Below, piece by piece: positions 11,647 to 22,973 of a stretch of 64,000 bases of DNA. The notes under the pieces are model-generated. The model was not told the origin of the DNA, made no database searches, and saw nothing but the letters and a program-made list of their open reading frames with translations. The DNA comes from Parastagonospora avenae f. sp. tritici 18332-5 (taxonomy: Eukaryota; Ascomycota; Dothideomycetes; Pleosporales; Phaeosphaeriaceae). The DNA lies in assembly GCA_022559985.1 (NCBI GenBank), contig JAFJTR010000008.1:641404-705403 (forward strand), given 5' to 3'. Within the stretch, counting starts at the first letter, position 1. Each line of letters starts with the position of its first letter. A program made the position numbers and the translations under genes.

Positions 11647-12651
11647 ATGCGCTACTCCGCTGTTCTCGCTTCGGCCCTTGCCGGGAGCGCGGTCGCTATG
11701 CCATACCTGGAGGAGCGAGCTCTTGTCACCCGTCTTCACACGGAGACTGCAATCGAAACAGTTGTTGTTTTCGTCACTGTCACACGCGCTCGATCGTCTT
11801 CTGTTCCAGGTCAGCAGCCTACGGGAACCGCAGCGCCAATCGGCTTGACCTTGACCTCCTCTACACCATCCAGGTCATCCACGCCGTCCAGGGCCGCGTC
11901 GTCGTCGGTTCGTGTCAGTTCAGCATCTAGCGCCGCCTCCATTGCGACAATTGTGGGCTCTCCGACCAGGATTAGCTCATCTGTTACGGTACGATCCTCC
12001 AGCCAAGCTGTGTCTTCATCTCCCGCGGTGCGATCTTCAACCCAGGCTGTCTCTTCATCTGCTTCGCCATCACGCACTGCTTCTTCGCAGGTTGCACCGA
12101 GCCATGTGAGTGGCCCTGCGCAGGCGACCCTTTCTTCAGGCGTCGACTACCGCAACGCTGTCCTGTACCATCACAACGCTGCCCGTGCCAATCACCAAGC
12201 TGCACCACTCGTATGGGATACGACCTGCGAACAAAATGCCCGTATTGCCGCCGAGACATGCAACTTTGCGCATTATATTCCTGACGGCGTCCGAAATGGC
12301 CAAAACCTCTTCACTGTCTCTGGTAACGCGTTCAACGTCACCGCCGGCATCACGGAGAGCTGGTATAAGGGCGAGCTCCCGTACATGTACGGCAACTTTG
12401 GCCAGGCCAGTCTCAGCAATGATGTGTTCCACCAGGTTGGTCACTTGACCCAGGTGCTCTGGCAGGACACTACCAGTGTCGGCTGTGTCTCCATCGACTG
12501 TGGCACCAACATGAAGGTGGGCGGCGTCCAGTCCACCTTGAACAAGTTCACCGTCTGCAACTACGCCCCGCCAGGCAACATCGGTGGTCAATACGGCGCA
12601 AAGGTCCAACCACCCATCTCCACCACCAACCTTGGTAGCTGGTCTGATTAG
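11647..12651 (+). CDS. Secreted CAP/PR-1-like protein
   Basis: A single exon of 334 codons. Residues 1-18 (MRYSAVLASALAGSAVAM) are a signal peptide. Residues ~30-155 form a Ser/Thr-rich, probably O-glycosylated linker. It contains an imperfect ~39-bp internal repeat giving VRSSSQAVSSSPA and VRSSTQAVSSSAS. The CAP (SCP/TAPS) domain fills residues ~165-320. It has HNAARANH with the first active-site-type His, then NGQNLF, then GHLTQVLWQDTTSVGC with the second His, and finally VCNYAPPGNIGGQ. These are the classical CAP signatures of PR-1 and yeast Pry proteins. Yeast Pry proteins bind and export sterols and fatty acids; transfer of that role here is inference. Cysteines in CEQNA, ETC, VGC, IDC and VCNY suggest disulfides. 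A wall-associated or extracellular role, possibly at a host interface, is plausible. Confidence 0.93.
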   Translation: MRYSAVLASALAGSAVAMPYLEERALVTRLHTETAIETVVVFVTVTRARSSSVPGQQPTGTAAPIGLTLTSSTPSRSSTPSRAASSSVRVSSASSAASIATIVGSPTRISSSVTVRSSSQAVSSSPAVRSSTQAVSSSASPSRTASSQVAPSHVSGPAQATLSSGVDYRNAVLYHHNAARANHQAAPLVWDTTCEQNARIAAETCNFAHYIPDGVRNGQNLFTVSGNAFNVTAGITESWYKGELPYMYGNFGQASLSNDVFHQVGHLTQVLWQDTTSVGCVSIDCGTNMKVGGVQSTLNKFTVCNYAPPGNIGGQYGAKVQPPISTTNLGSWSD

Positions 12652-13826
12652 TCGTCTTACATGCTAAGTTTTTGGTCGTTCTTCATCTCTTTACGGGACA
12701 TTATGTACTGTCATTCGTTTTCACACAGGTACTGCTATGCGCATGTTTTTATACTGCCATGGGGCGGTTGCGTTTGTTTCTTGTTTTGCTGTCGGGCTTC
12801 TCTTCTGTTGGTGGCATCGTTCTGCGAGCGATCAGCTAGGTGGCTACCAAGGGTACACTTCCATGTACATACTTCGATGCGACGAGCATCTTCACGATTT
12901 CCACGTAGCTCAATGTCGCATGATTATGATTCAAAAAGCGTTCCATGCTCTTGAGTGATGTATATTGCAGTGATTAGCCTAGTTGATGTGCGCGTTTTGT
13001 CGGCTCCTGGTGTGTGGCTGGTCAAGTCACATTCCTCAACCGACTACGCTCCATTGATACGAGACCGCGCTTCGTATGTGAGAGGTGAGACGGAGATCAT
13101 GATTGCGCGAGATACATTGGCTAATATTAGGTCGAGATCTGCACACGCCATCTTGCGCCTTAGCTGAGTCGCAAATCTTCAATGCGCTAAATGTTTACGC
13201 GTGCTCGTAGTGACTCTCATTCAATTGTGCTTCTTCACACGACAAAGCTACAACAATTGTGCATGTCTTCTTTTTCCTCCATGAATTGTCATCGAGTCTC
13301 GAGGGTCTGAAATCTTTGACAATATGTCTAAAAACGTGCATCTCGTACTCGGACGCGCCGCTTTCGGTCGGTCGGTGCCAAGCGTTGATTAATCAATTAA
13401 TTAAATGATTTAACATCTTAGTTGAAACCTCCCTAAGGATACGAGGGTAAGCTCCACTTGGAGTTCAAAGCGAGGTCACACCACCCGAGATGCCTAATTC
13501 AAAATGCAGAGCTGAGTACACAGCGTTCGGGATAGCTACTCCTCTGCCGTTTGAAGGGAAACCACCCGGTACCAAGTGAAGACTCGAATGGTTTCATTCA
13601 CTCGAGTATTTCTGCGGGAAATACCAAATGTCAGTACAGTGTTGCCTTGGAAATGAATTGAAGATGAAAGCGAGGCTGCCTTGTGACATGTTCATCCGCG
13701 ATATACTTATAGGCTTTCTCCTCCATCAATGAACATCTCCACACTGTTCTCCTCTTCGGCTTTGCTCAACTGTACGCAAATTAACTTGCCACGCCCAAGT
13801 CTAAACTTGAGTGCCTCGAGTCGAAA
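12652..13826. other. Intergenic, nothing supported
   Basis: The first 300 bases are T-rich and probably 3' UTR of the CAP gene. A 7-bp perfect inverted repeat (GTATTTC / GAAATAC) lies near 13606-13624, and an A/T-rich palindromic stretch lies near 13387-13411. No coding region is visible. Confidence 0.45.
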
Positions 13827-15266
13827 ATGTCTAGCCAATGCGCCGCACTTCCCTACTTCCCGTCACCCTCTAATCAAAGGCAGCTGTTACCAATCGACCT
13901 GAAGAACCTTCGACTTGTCAATCCGCCATGGGCTAGTGTTGCGGCATTCATCTTGTTCCATTCATTCGTTTCAGATCTTGCTGAGACGGACAAAAAGAAG
14001 CTGGACGCCATCTTCACATCTCGTCCTGGTGGCATATTAGACAGCATCAAGACACTCACTGTGCCGTATAAAGGACCTGATGCTCATGAGAAGTCATCAC
14101 AGGACCTTTTACGGCTCGCCACTGTCCTACCCAGGGATATCCTTACACAATTACAGTCATGTGTCGAACGGGACGCTCTTGCTGTGATTCTGGGCAGTCA
14201 AAGGAAGATTCAGAAGCTTAACATCTTTGTCGTCAGCAATTGACAACCTTCATCGCCACCCAACGTTAATTCCGTCCGTGGCAACCTTAATGAGCTACAA
14301 ATACTCAATTTGATGGTCAAAGATAACAATTCAGACAATTGTGCATGTTGGACACCTCACATGCCATCGCTTCGAGGCCTTTGTCTAACGGCGCGATCAG
14401 CGACAGCCTCATTTGGGGGATGGCACTTATCACAGCAAGATGCAAAATTCAAGCTTCGCTGTCTTATCTTCGACAGAATCAGCTTGCCTGATTCGCCCAA
14501 GAAGATCGTGGGCATGCTCGATACATCTCGACTGGAAGTGCTCTCTTTTGAACGCTGTCGAAATTCTGGACCCCTCATCAGAGTATGAAAGAAGAGATCC
14601 AGAGAGTGCCAGATAAACTCCGCGTATTCAGACACACGCTGGAGGCGTATATAGGTCCTTTGGACCATATTCGATCTTTGCTAAACTCGACAACAAAGAT
14701 GGCGGAAATCAGCATCAATGCAATACAGGCCTACCCCTTGCCTATAGCATGTGTCGCGCGCCATGGCTCTTCCTTACGGTCTCTCCGACTGTCATTCTGG
14801 CACGGACCAAGCGATTTAAACAGGCAAATGCACGATATAATACACTCGACACGATCGCTCAATTAGCTCATTACAGCTTGCACCAGCCTGGAATTCATCG
14901 TACTTAGTCTAGCCAGCATCGACTTCCGCACATGGGACCTTCTCAAAGGTGTTCAGATAACATCACCGAATGCTAGGTTTGTATCTCGACATCTAGCTGA
15001 AGCACTTGTGAGTCAACGACTGACGTGGAATTTCGATCTCATCACTAACACTCCAATAGACTATCATAGCACGGGCGCCCAAACTCGAGACTCTCTGTCT
15101 CACCCACGTCGCTTACTGTCAATCGATAGAAGGTCACAGCACTCGCGTGCAACAGTTCCGTCACTCACAATTAGCGACTAGCATTCTGTCGTTTCTAGAC
15201 AAACTCGGGTCTCCTATACGATTCCTCGCATTTCACCCGCCTGGATCAATAGGACTCTTGGGTTGA
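13827..15266 (+). pseudogene. Decayed F-box/LRR-like gene
   Basis: The first frame (13827..14243) has an F-box-like signature (LKNLRLVNPPWASVAAFILF) and ends at TGA 14241-14243. The same frame continues directly with GNLNELQILNLMVKDNN, then CWTPHMPSLRGLCLTARS. At about 14585 the sense reading shifts by one base to 14585..14866, and it then meets TAG at 14864-14866. It continues in that frame with LITACTSLEFIVLSLASIDF, leucine-rich-repeat-like. A credible intron (GTGAGT...CAATAG, about 15009-15059) follows. The final exon ends at TGA near 15266 with APKLETLCLTHVAY and FLDKLGSPIRFLAFH. Together the pieces form one F-box-plus-leucine-rich protein of the type common in Pleosporales, broken by two stops and one frameshift. 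The strong sequence sense between breaks suggests recent loss. Confidence 0.65.
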
Positions 15267-15656
15267 GTCAATTCACATGGCCATACTTGGCCCAATTATT
15301 ACTACAGGAAGGCCAAGATTGTACTAGAAGAGGACATGGGGCAAGGCGCGTTGGGTGTTATAGCCATGCCTGTGAGGTTTGAGGCATTCGAGGATCTCTC
15401 ACGTTGGAACCGACGATTCACTTGACACATTCTCATCGCCTGACGTTGATGCATGATGTCTACCCTGGCAATGTGGGCTTTCATCCTGAATTGAGTACAC
15501 AGAAGGAGCAAGGAACAAAGCAAGATTGAGAAGGGTACTCGCTCAAGCTTTTCCAGACAGCTTTTGTTGATCAAATCATACAAAAAATACCGGTTTCTAC
15601 ATCATGACCACTGGTTCAAAACTTTGTTGCAAATGACCGCCATGTCCGACTCCAAT
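15267..15656. other. Convergent intergenic gap
   Basis: A space between the 3' end of the decayed plus-strand gene and the 3' end of the minus-strand GFA gene. I see no gene; it probably holds 3' UTRs. Confidence 0.5.
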
Positions 15657-16275
15657 TTACTTCGCCTCCTCCCCAACCCCATCATGCTTACTCTTCCACC
15701 CCTTGCCCGCCGTATAATACGCCCCATCAACATGCTCCTCCACATCCGCCGGCTTCAACCACTTGCACCTATCCTTCTCAAACGTCTCAACACGCGGCTT
15801 GAATTTCGTCTCTTGCAGCGCAAAGTCGTCAATCGTGCCAATGCGCGGGATACTCATGCCCGGGTAGCCTGTGCTGCGGCGGTACATGAGCGTGCCGCAG
15901 ACGCTGCAGAAGCTGTTTTCCATGGCGTTGCCGGTGGCGATGGTGTCGGACTGGCGGAAGCGCGTGAGCTTGGACTCGCCGCGGGTGTGCTTGAGGTGCG
16001 TGTCTTTGACGACGAAGTTGGAGGCGAACATGCTGGGAGATTAGTTAATATGGTATTAGTGGTAGGTTGAGCCAGGAGCTAGAAATATATTGTTGTTGGA
16101 CGTACCTGGCGGTGATCTTGCGGCAGTCTGTGCAGTGGCAGATAAAAGTGTCAACGAGACCCTCGCCTTCAGTAGGTACTTCGATTTGCACGGCGCCGCA
16201 GTAGCAGGTTGCTGTTGCGGTGCCGTTCTTCTCGCTGTGCGCGCCCTTGGAAGGAAGGTTGATCTTCTCACTCAT
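15657..16275 (-). CDS. GFA/CENP-V domain zinc protein
   Basis: Exons 16106..16275 and 15657..16032 (minus strand) encode 181 residues. The intron (GTACGT...TCCCAG) restores RKITASMFASNF. The family's zinc-binding cysteines are all present: CYCGAVQIEV near residue 24, CHCTDCRK near residue 47, and SFCSVCGTLMYR in the second exon. This fold (Mss4-like; glutathione-dependent formaldehyde-activating enzyme or CENP-V family) is abundant in fungi. Many members have no proven substrate. A role in glutathione-adduct or small-molecule handling is only a family-level suggestion. There is no signal peptide, so the protein is probably cytosolic. It is a lone gene, divergent from the empty 16.3-17.9 kb region. 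Confidence 0.9.
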
Positions 16276-17922
16276 GTTGTTGGAGTTGTTGGACTGTAAG
16301 TGATCCTTAATCGAAGCGAGTCTCTCTGCTAGATAGAGAAGTCAGGGAGTGAGTTTCTTGGGTATGCAGATATCTCTTTGACTTTAGACAGGAAGAACCG
16401 TCGAAATATATACTTGCCTATTCTCCTCGGTCCAATGGACACCGGTAAACTCAAAAGCGCCAAATTCCCATCTGATTTCCACGCTTCCTAAGCATGAGTG
16501 TGCATTCAGGAACTCGGTTTGGCCTTCTAAGTGCGGATCCTGCATGGTCCAGATCCTCGACGCGTTTGTAGAAGATAAGTGTGATGTCATTGGCTGATGC
16601 GGGGGTAGGTGCGGAGTCGGAAATATCACGCCACGCTACCGGCTGCAATGACAAATGTCGTGCATGTTGCATCAGCTATTTGTCGACCGAATTATCTCCG
16701 TATCCCTACCTAGTTGACTAAACGCGACTATAGTACGGTGGAAGTGTACCTCGCTTCACGGAGTCTGATTCAGATACTCTCCTGACTGGCGGATACCGTC
16801 GTCTGGTTTTCGGCGTCACAGAACGTTTCACAACCAACAAAGGGCAACCCAACAATACCTGTACGATGGTTATCCAGAGTCAGAGTACTGGGGTGAGGAG
16901 TGTCTATATAAGCACGACACGACTGCCATGGCGAACCGAGCGGTGACCTGCACTCAACCTCAGCCTCAGCATACCGAGCAACTGGCTGGACAGACGATGG
17001 CAAAAAAACTCAATATCGGACCATGTTTCGATGGCATACGAATTATGCCTATTAGACATGTGGACACAAGTCTGGCGCCACAATTCTGGCTCGTGGTCGT
17101 TCACGATACTTGGATTGCGCGTCGAGTGCATCGTTGACTGGCGGCTCGATGCGCCCTCGATCGAGAATAAATATTGTGTTGTGGTCATTGAGTAGTGGCA
17201 TTAAGATAACATCTTCGCCTAGTCACGATCGCACTTATCAAGATATCACGTCCCGTTATCCCGCTCTCCAACATCGCCTTTTGAGAGGTGTGCGAAGTCC
17301 CCGATCAGCTATCAGGAAACTACAAAGACCCATCAGTTCGGCAGCGTTGGACAGAGTCCTAGCTCCTGACACCAGTAATTTAACCACAACAGATCTAGAG
17401 CGGAGAAAGCATACAAGCGATGTTGGTGAAAAGAAATTATCCGGCACCGGCCACTGCGCGGTTCAACGATGTCAAGGACAACACCACTCTATTGCAGTCA
17501 AGCGCGAGTCATAGTTCTTTGGCCTGTATAAAAGATTCAAGTATGAGGGAAATTGGTTTGGAACGATAGCACTTCATTGCAACACCTTCAACAGCCTGTT
17601 TACGAAGCAGAACGTGAAAGCGATCAAACGATTGAATTTCTGCGCATAAGATCTGACAAGTGGATTACGATGGCGACCAATGATCCCGTCACTCAATAGA
17701 AGGCAAAAGATGACCAAGTAATTGAACAGAAGAAGGAAGAGGTGCGAGATTTTACACTGAAGCTCGAACCCCATCGTAGGAAGCCAAAATGCGAATGGGA
17801 TCTTGCCCTCATGGAGAAATACACAGCGCAGCTGAGGAGATCAGAAATTCTTGCTCAAAAATTCTCTACGAATTGATGGAATGGCCCAGCAAGGAATCCT
17901 CCCACGAAGATGGCTTTTATGA
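16276..17922. other. Intergenic; missing 5' part of the hydrolase not found
   Basis: Several short frames are open (minus 16384..16629; plus 17110..17514 and 17789..18076), but none shows a domain. I searched it for the first half of an alpha/beta hydrolase, especially an HGGG motif, and did not find one in any plus-strand frame. Confidence 0.5.
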
Positions 17923-18939
17923 TGGAGACCACAACGTCGACGACAGATTCAAACGCAAAAAGATTGGTTTGCGCAACAAGGTTTCAAAAAGTATGAGACG
18001 ACGTATACATACTCCAATGCTTGGGACAAGCTGCCTCTCAGCGTCGCAAACGCCCACGCAAAAGGCGCCATCATAATCGCGCCCAACCACCCTCTCGGCC
18101 CCGAAGCAAACTACATCGACATTGTCGAGTCGATCGTCGACTTCCTGCACTTCTACAAGTACAATATGTGTTTCGAGCCCGAATATAAAGGCATGAACTG
18201 GAAGGACTGGCTCCTCAATCAAATGCCTACTAAAGGCGTCCTCATTGACACAAACTGCGTGTTCGTCGAAGGCGAAAGCGCCGGCGGAAACGCAGCTGTT
18301 GTAGCCCTCTTCCTCAACGCAGACAGGAAAATCGGCACGGAAATTCCCATCCATGCGGCACTGCTTCGCTACCCGATGCTCGCGCACTACAAGCGCACAT
18401 TTGGCGACGATGATCCGATACATCACATGGGCACGGATTACACCAAAGACCATCTGATCAAGCAAGCCCGCCTCATTCTAGACGAGCGCGACAGACTCCA
18501 GGCTACGGGATACCTCACCACGCGCGGGAGTTCCTCTGCGCCGAAGAACATGGCAGCGGCGTTATTGCTGTCAGTCTCAAAGTTTTGGGAAGGTTCGTTC
18601 AAGCGCGAAAAACCCGGACAGTCTACTAAGGATCCATTCGTGAACAAAGATTGTATCGAGCGCGCGAGGGAGAGCGTTGATATAATCAATGCTGACCTCC
18701 TTCCTGCCATGTGCATTTACCACGGCGATGAGGATAAGAATTGTCCGCTCAAAGACACCGAAGAGTTTGTTGACGTGCTGAGGAAGAACTACCCCACGGT
18801 ATATGCTGGAGATAGGTTGGTATTGAATATCTTGCCGAAGAAGCAGCATGGGTTCGATTACGAGATTGCTAAGACAGAGGGGTTTATGAAGGACGCGTAT
18901 GCGTTTGTGGACAAGCACTGGCTTGAGACTGTAGTGTAA
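17923..18939 (+). pseudogene. Alpha/beta hydrolase (HSL/esterase-like), 5' part missing
   Basis: The frame is open from just after a TGA at 17920-17922 to 18939. The protein sense becomes clear at about 17960 (DWFAQQGFKKYETTY, then AIIIAPNHPLGPEANY). It carries the nucleophile elbow EGESAGG (Ser codon at 18277), a putative acid in YHGDEDKNCP and a putative catalytic His in KKQHGFDYE. The expected HGGG oxyanion-hole motif, which should lie just before WFAQ, is absent. The first in-frame ATG (18166) lies after conserved core sequence, so it is a poor start. Upstream frames offer no matching exon. Either the 5' part has been deleted, a base has been lost in the A-rich stretch near 17957, or an exon lies farther upstream than I can recognise. 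Related proteins hydrolyse small esters; the substrate is unknown. Confidence 0.6.
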
Positions 18940-20067
18940 CTTCGAGAGTTATTCATCTTTCTTTCCTTTTGTTCGTTCTTCTTATAGACCGGAATGACTT
19001 TCTTTCCTTCACCGCATGAGACGGATTTCTTTTCTCTTCATAGAATGATAACCAGATTGCAATCAATTCAGCGCTATACAATTGTCATTATGCAATGTCC
19101 ATCAGAGTGAAGGGTATCAAGTGTGTCGAGCAAGATGAGTAGATGTCGTGCTTATCAAACCTCTACCTCCATCTCCCCCAATACTTGACAACAATCAACT
19201 TCATCCTCCTAGATTATGTATCGCAATAACCGGCATTTATCTCATCAGGCCTCGAATCATGTTGTTAGCCCGGTCGTTCAGCTAACGCAGTGCTCAAATT
19301 ACAACTAATTCCACCCCAGGTTCGCTACATGGTGTAGGGCTCCGGCTCTATCGGGTCTATTTTTTGCTGGCTTGAATGGCAGTACCCGCCAAGCTACATC
19401 ATGTAAGGAATAATGCTCCGAGCCAAGAACTATAGTTTGTTACATCACAAGTACCGTATTTTACGCAACAGGATCAGCATCAGATTTGAGCTATATATCA
19501 TATCGTCCCGATTACATTACGCATTACCAGATACATCGGACGCGTCACGAGAAGTGCGACTCAAGCATTGCAAACATTTTTACTTGATAGCAATACTTTT
19601 CATCCATTCGAACCACGATCATTCCGAGGGAAAAACATCTACGCCATCAACCAACGAATCATGATAACCAAGAAGAAAAAAGTTAACTTTCCGTGACATC
19701 TATAGATCTCATTCTCCATTAATCGGCGCCTTCCGTTTCATACATGTAGCAAAGTTTTCAACAATAACAACAAACAAGGAAGTAAGCAAGCCGACCCATG
19801 ACCCCTTGGTTCTTTTTCTTTTATGCATGCTGCCCTGATGCGCGTGGGGAAGGCAAAACACCATATCGCCCGAATGCCTGTTCATAGAATTGGGATGTAG
19901 AAAGTATATGATATATGGACAGTAAAATGAAATGAGGCAGACCACCTAAGATGTATGTGACAAGAATGGAATGTGATGGCCGTGGTCCAGTTACAAAGGT
20001 TGCAATATGGGCGTGAATGAATAAGGAGGTGTACACAGTATTATCGACACGTGTGTCGAGCAGGAGT
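18940..20067. other. Convergent intergenic region, A/T-rich
   Basis: The region lies between the hydrolase remnant (+) and the PUF gene (-). It is fairly A/T-rich, especially 19.4-19.9 kb. The part next to 20068 is probably the long 3' UTR of the PUF gene. No coding region is supported. Confidence 0.5.
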
Positions 20068-22973
20068 TTAGGAGGTGGTCTCGTGAATGCTCACACCACC
20101 AATCGAGATGCCACTATCTTTCTGGGAAGATTGGGTAGCCGAATGTACAGGGTCGTCAATAGTAGACGTGTTTGTGCTTGGGATAGAGCTGGTCTGGGGT
20201 GATTGCGCAGAGCTGGATAGAGCTGGCGTTGGGGGCGGCTCATTTGATTCGTTCGTGTCGCGTGGCATGGTTGGAGAATCGACTCGGTCATAGCGGTACA
20301 TCTTCTTCTCGACCTGGTACGTTATTAGCGGCGCGCGACAGACAACTGTGCACATCAACTCACTGAGACGATCTGCTTGCCAGAAATCAATTTCTTGGCC
20401 TTTTCTAGCTCCGGTTTGAGTGCCCCCACGAAGACGCTGTAATCTTCTCGGTTCAGTGTCTCCAGCAGCTTCTGGATTACGTAGTTGCCGTAACCGTCCT
20501 TGAGGAGATTGAGGAGATTGTTTTCACCACGCTCGTTCTTCGCAATGAACGCGTTGACTAGCTCACGGCGCTGCTCGTCATTGCTGCATACCAAGCATCT
20601 TTCGACGACGTTGCTCGCAAACTTGTGCTTCGAGAACATGAGAAATTGCGCCGTGATGAGGGAGACAATTTTCGCACGGTCCTCGGGCAGACCATGTTCA
20701 ATGACATGTTGAGTGACGTAGTTGCCGTACGAGTCGGTGATGAGGTCGGCACCTCTTGCGTGAAGTTCCGTCATGATGAACCTGCGTTGCGGCTCTGGAA
20801 CCTTCTCCAACAAGCGCTGAATGACACGGCAACCATACGAGTTGACTGCCAAAACCCCAATGTGTCCTTTAAAGGACTCCACGATGACTTGGATGTGCTC
20901 CATCGGCACCCTGTCAATGACCTTTTGGATAACGTGGTTGCCGTTCTGGTCCTTGACGGTCTTCAGGACATCTTTCTCCAGTTCCTTCACCATGGAGGCT
21001 TGTTGGTCGACAAGAACGTGCTCCAGCGCTTTCTGAACGACCCGACAGGCGTACATTTGGTTTGCAAGAGCGGACACATGGCCTTTCATTTTGCTGGCCA
21101 GTATCTTCTTTTGTGTCTGGTCGCCATGCTCGAAGAACTTTTGGATGACGTAGTTGCCGAAGACGTCTTGCATCAGCTGCAAAGAGTTTGACTCCAGTTC
21201 CTTGAATATCCTCTCTTTGACCTCGCTATTTGCCGTCTCGAGTTTCATTTGAATGAAACGAGAGCCGTGTTGATCTCCAGCAAATTCCACCACATCATCA
21301 TAGATGTCAGGCAGCTCCCAACGCTTGCTTGTCTTGCTTTCTTTTCTGAATTCTACCAACTTGGCACCCTGTACTGTGGTTCCCTCGGTCGTTTGCTGTT
21401 CGCGGGGACCACGTGGCGTCTGAACTGGCATCATAGGTTGCATTGTAGCCATGGCCATGTGAGGTGGTATGGCGCTCATTGGCACACCGTTAGGAATAGC
21501 ATATGAATACTGATATGGGTTACGCATTTGTGTAGCTGGCAGAATGTGCTGAAACTGTTGCTGTTGAAACTGGTTGTGGGGCATGTAGTTACGTCGCTCC
21601 TGCTGGATCTGAAAGCCGGCCAGCTTGTTTTGAAAAAGCGCCAGATTGTTGGGATGAGAGAGAGCCTGCTCGCCTGTGCTGTAGGGATTTAAGCGATCGT
21701 AAACTGGCGGTGTATGGAGTTGTGAGTGGTATGGGCTTTGACGAACACCGGAGCCGCTGGGTGCATTACGAGAGTTATCGAACTGGAAGCCCTGGAACTG
21801 GTTGGTGGGGTCGCTTATGTGACCGTTCGCGAAGCTGTCTGGCGTGTATGTGCCATTTCGGTAGCGCGGATCGTCGGTCCTTGTCGGAAGTTGTACATCG
21901 GGGTAGCTGTCGCGGGCCCCATGAGACTCAGAGCCAGAGTGTGTGTAATTCATGTTCTGTCCGTTGGTGCTTAATGACTGCCTGTGGGCCATCCGGGGGT
22001 CCTGCTCCTGCTCCATAGCCATGCGGTTCAGGGTATGAAAAGAGTCGCTCTGAATTGATCCGCTGCGCTCTTGGAAGGATCGTCCGTTCGCAAAGGAGAA
22101 CGACGATGCTTGCCGAGGCGCGGCTTGCGATAACCGAGAGAATGCATCCATCGAATTGAACTGGTTTGGCTCTGCCCCATGTCTGGACGGCGGTAGGCTG
22201 CCATTTCGCGAGGGTGCTCCACTTGAAGGTGCAAAATATTCGGACGGTGCCACGCTACGTCGGTCCTCGTTGGGGGAGTGGACCGAAGCTGAGTCAGGCC
22301 ATGAGTTGACTGCCGTGTCGGGTCGTTGGGTGATATCTGGTTGGCTGAAGCCAAAGTTGGAGAAGCTGGCATTGAGTGATTCGACCTGACGCGAGGATGT
22401 GAAGTTTGTCGACGTGGGGTCGAGCAAGGGCTTCTGTGGCTTTGCGACCGGACCACTGCCGACTATCGAGTTGCGCGGGCCGGTATAGAAGGCCGACGAG
22501 GTGTCGCCATACTGCTGCGTAGGCAGAGCCTGGGCGATGGATCGCTTGCGTGCTGGCGACACTCCAGAGCTCCTTACGTGGACGTTGTTCGATGAGCCGG
22601 CGTCGGTCCATGTAGGACGACTGGGTCTCCACTCCGTTTCCGAGTCGGCAACAAGCGAGCCGGACCCGGTCTTGCCATCGGCGAGGTCGTAGTTGCCGGT
22701 TTCTACTATGTGTCAGTGCCTGGGATTATTCGTGGCTGCGGCAGACGTACCTCGCGGCCGCGAGCTGTCTCTCTTCGTGTTGCCAAATGCGAAGCCGAGC
22801 GAAGAAGAGGTATTGGTCGAGTTCCATATGCTGTTTCCCCACGGCGACGATGCGTGGGAAGAGTGTGACGGGCGCTCATTATCGCCGCTGCTGAGTGCGA
22901 TGCCGCCGCGGTTGGCCATGTTGCGGGCGAGAACACCAGGTGCGGAGTGCGTCTCGCGCGGGGTACCAGGCAA
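20068..22973 (-). CDS. PUF3: Puf3-type Pumilio RNA-binding protein
   Basis: Exons 22751..22973, 20364..22702 and 20068..20313 (minus strand) encode 935 residues. Intron 1 has GTACGT and TAG ends; intron 2 has GTGAGT and CCAG ends. The N-terminal half is disordered and rich in Ser, Asn and Gln. Eight PUF repeats occupy residues ~510-855. Their base-reading triplets are visible in order: SRFIQ, NYVIQ, CRVVQ, NHVIQ, CRVIQ, NYVTQ, SNVVE and NYVIQ. By the established PUF code, read from repeat 8 to repeat 1, these specify a UGUANAUA-type site, as for yeast Puf3 and human Pumilio. Yeast Puf3 controls mRNAs of mitochondrial proteins; the same role here is inference. The tail after the repeats is Ser/Thr-rich and likely phosphorylated. 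The start at 22973 opens the exon. A second Met (MANRGG) 18 codons later is possible. Confidence 0.94.

Noticed and set aside
15564..16070. 168-codon plus-strand ORF
   Set aside because: Lies antisense to the GFA gene, whose zinc motifs and splice sites are clear; a shadow frame.
20625..21191. 188-codon plus-strand ORF across the PUF repeats
   Set aside because: Antisense shadow of the PUF repeat region; composition mirrors the real gene.
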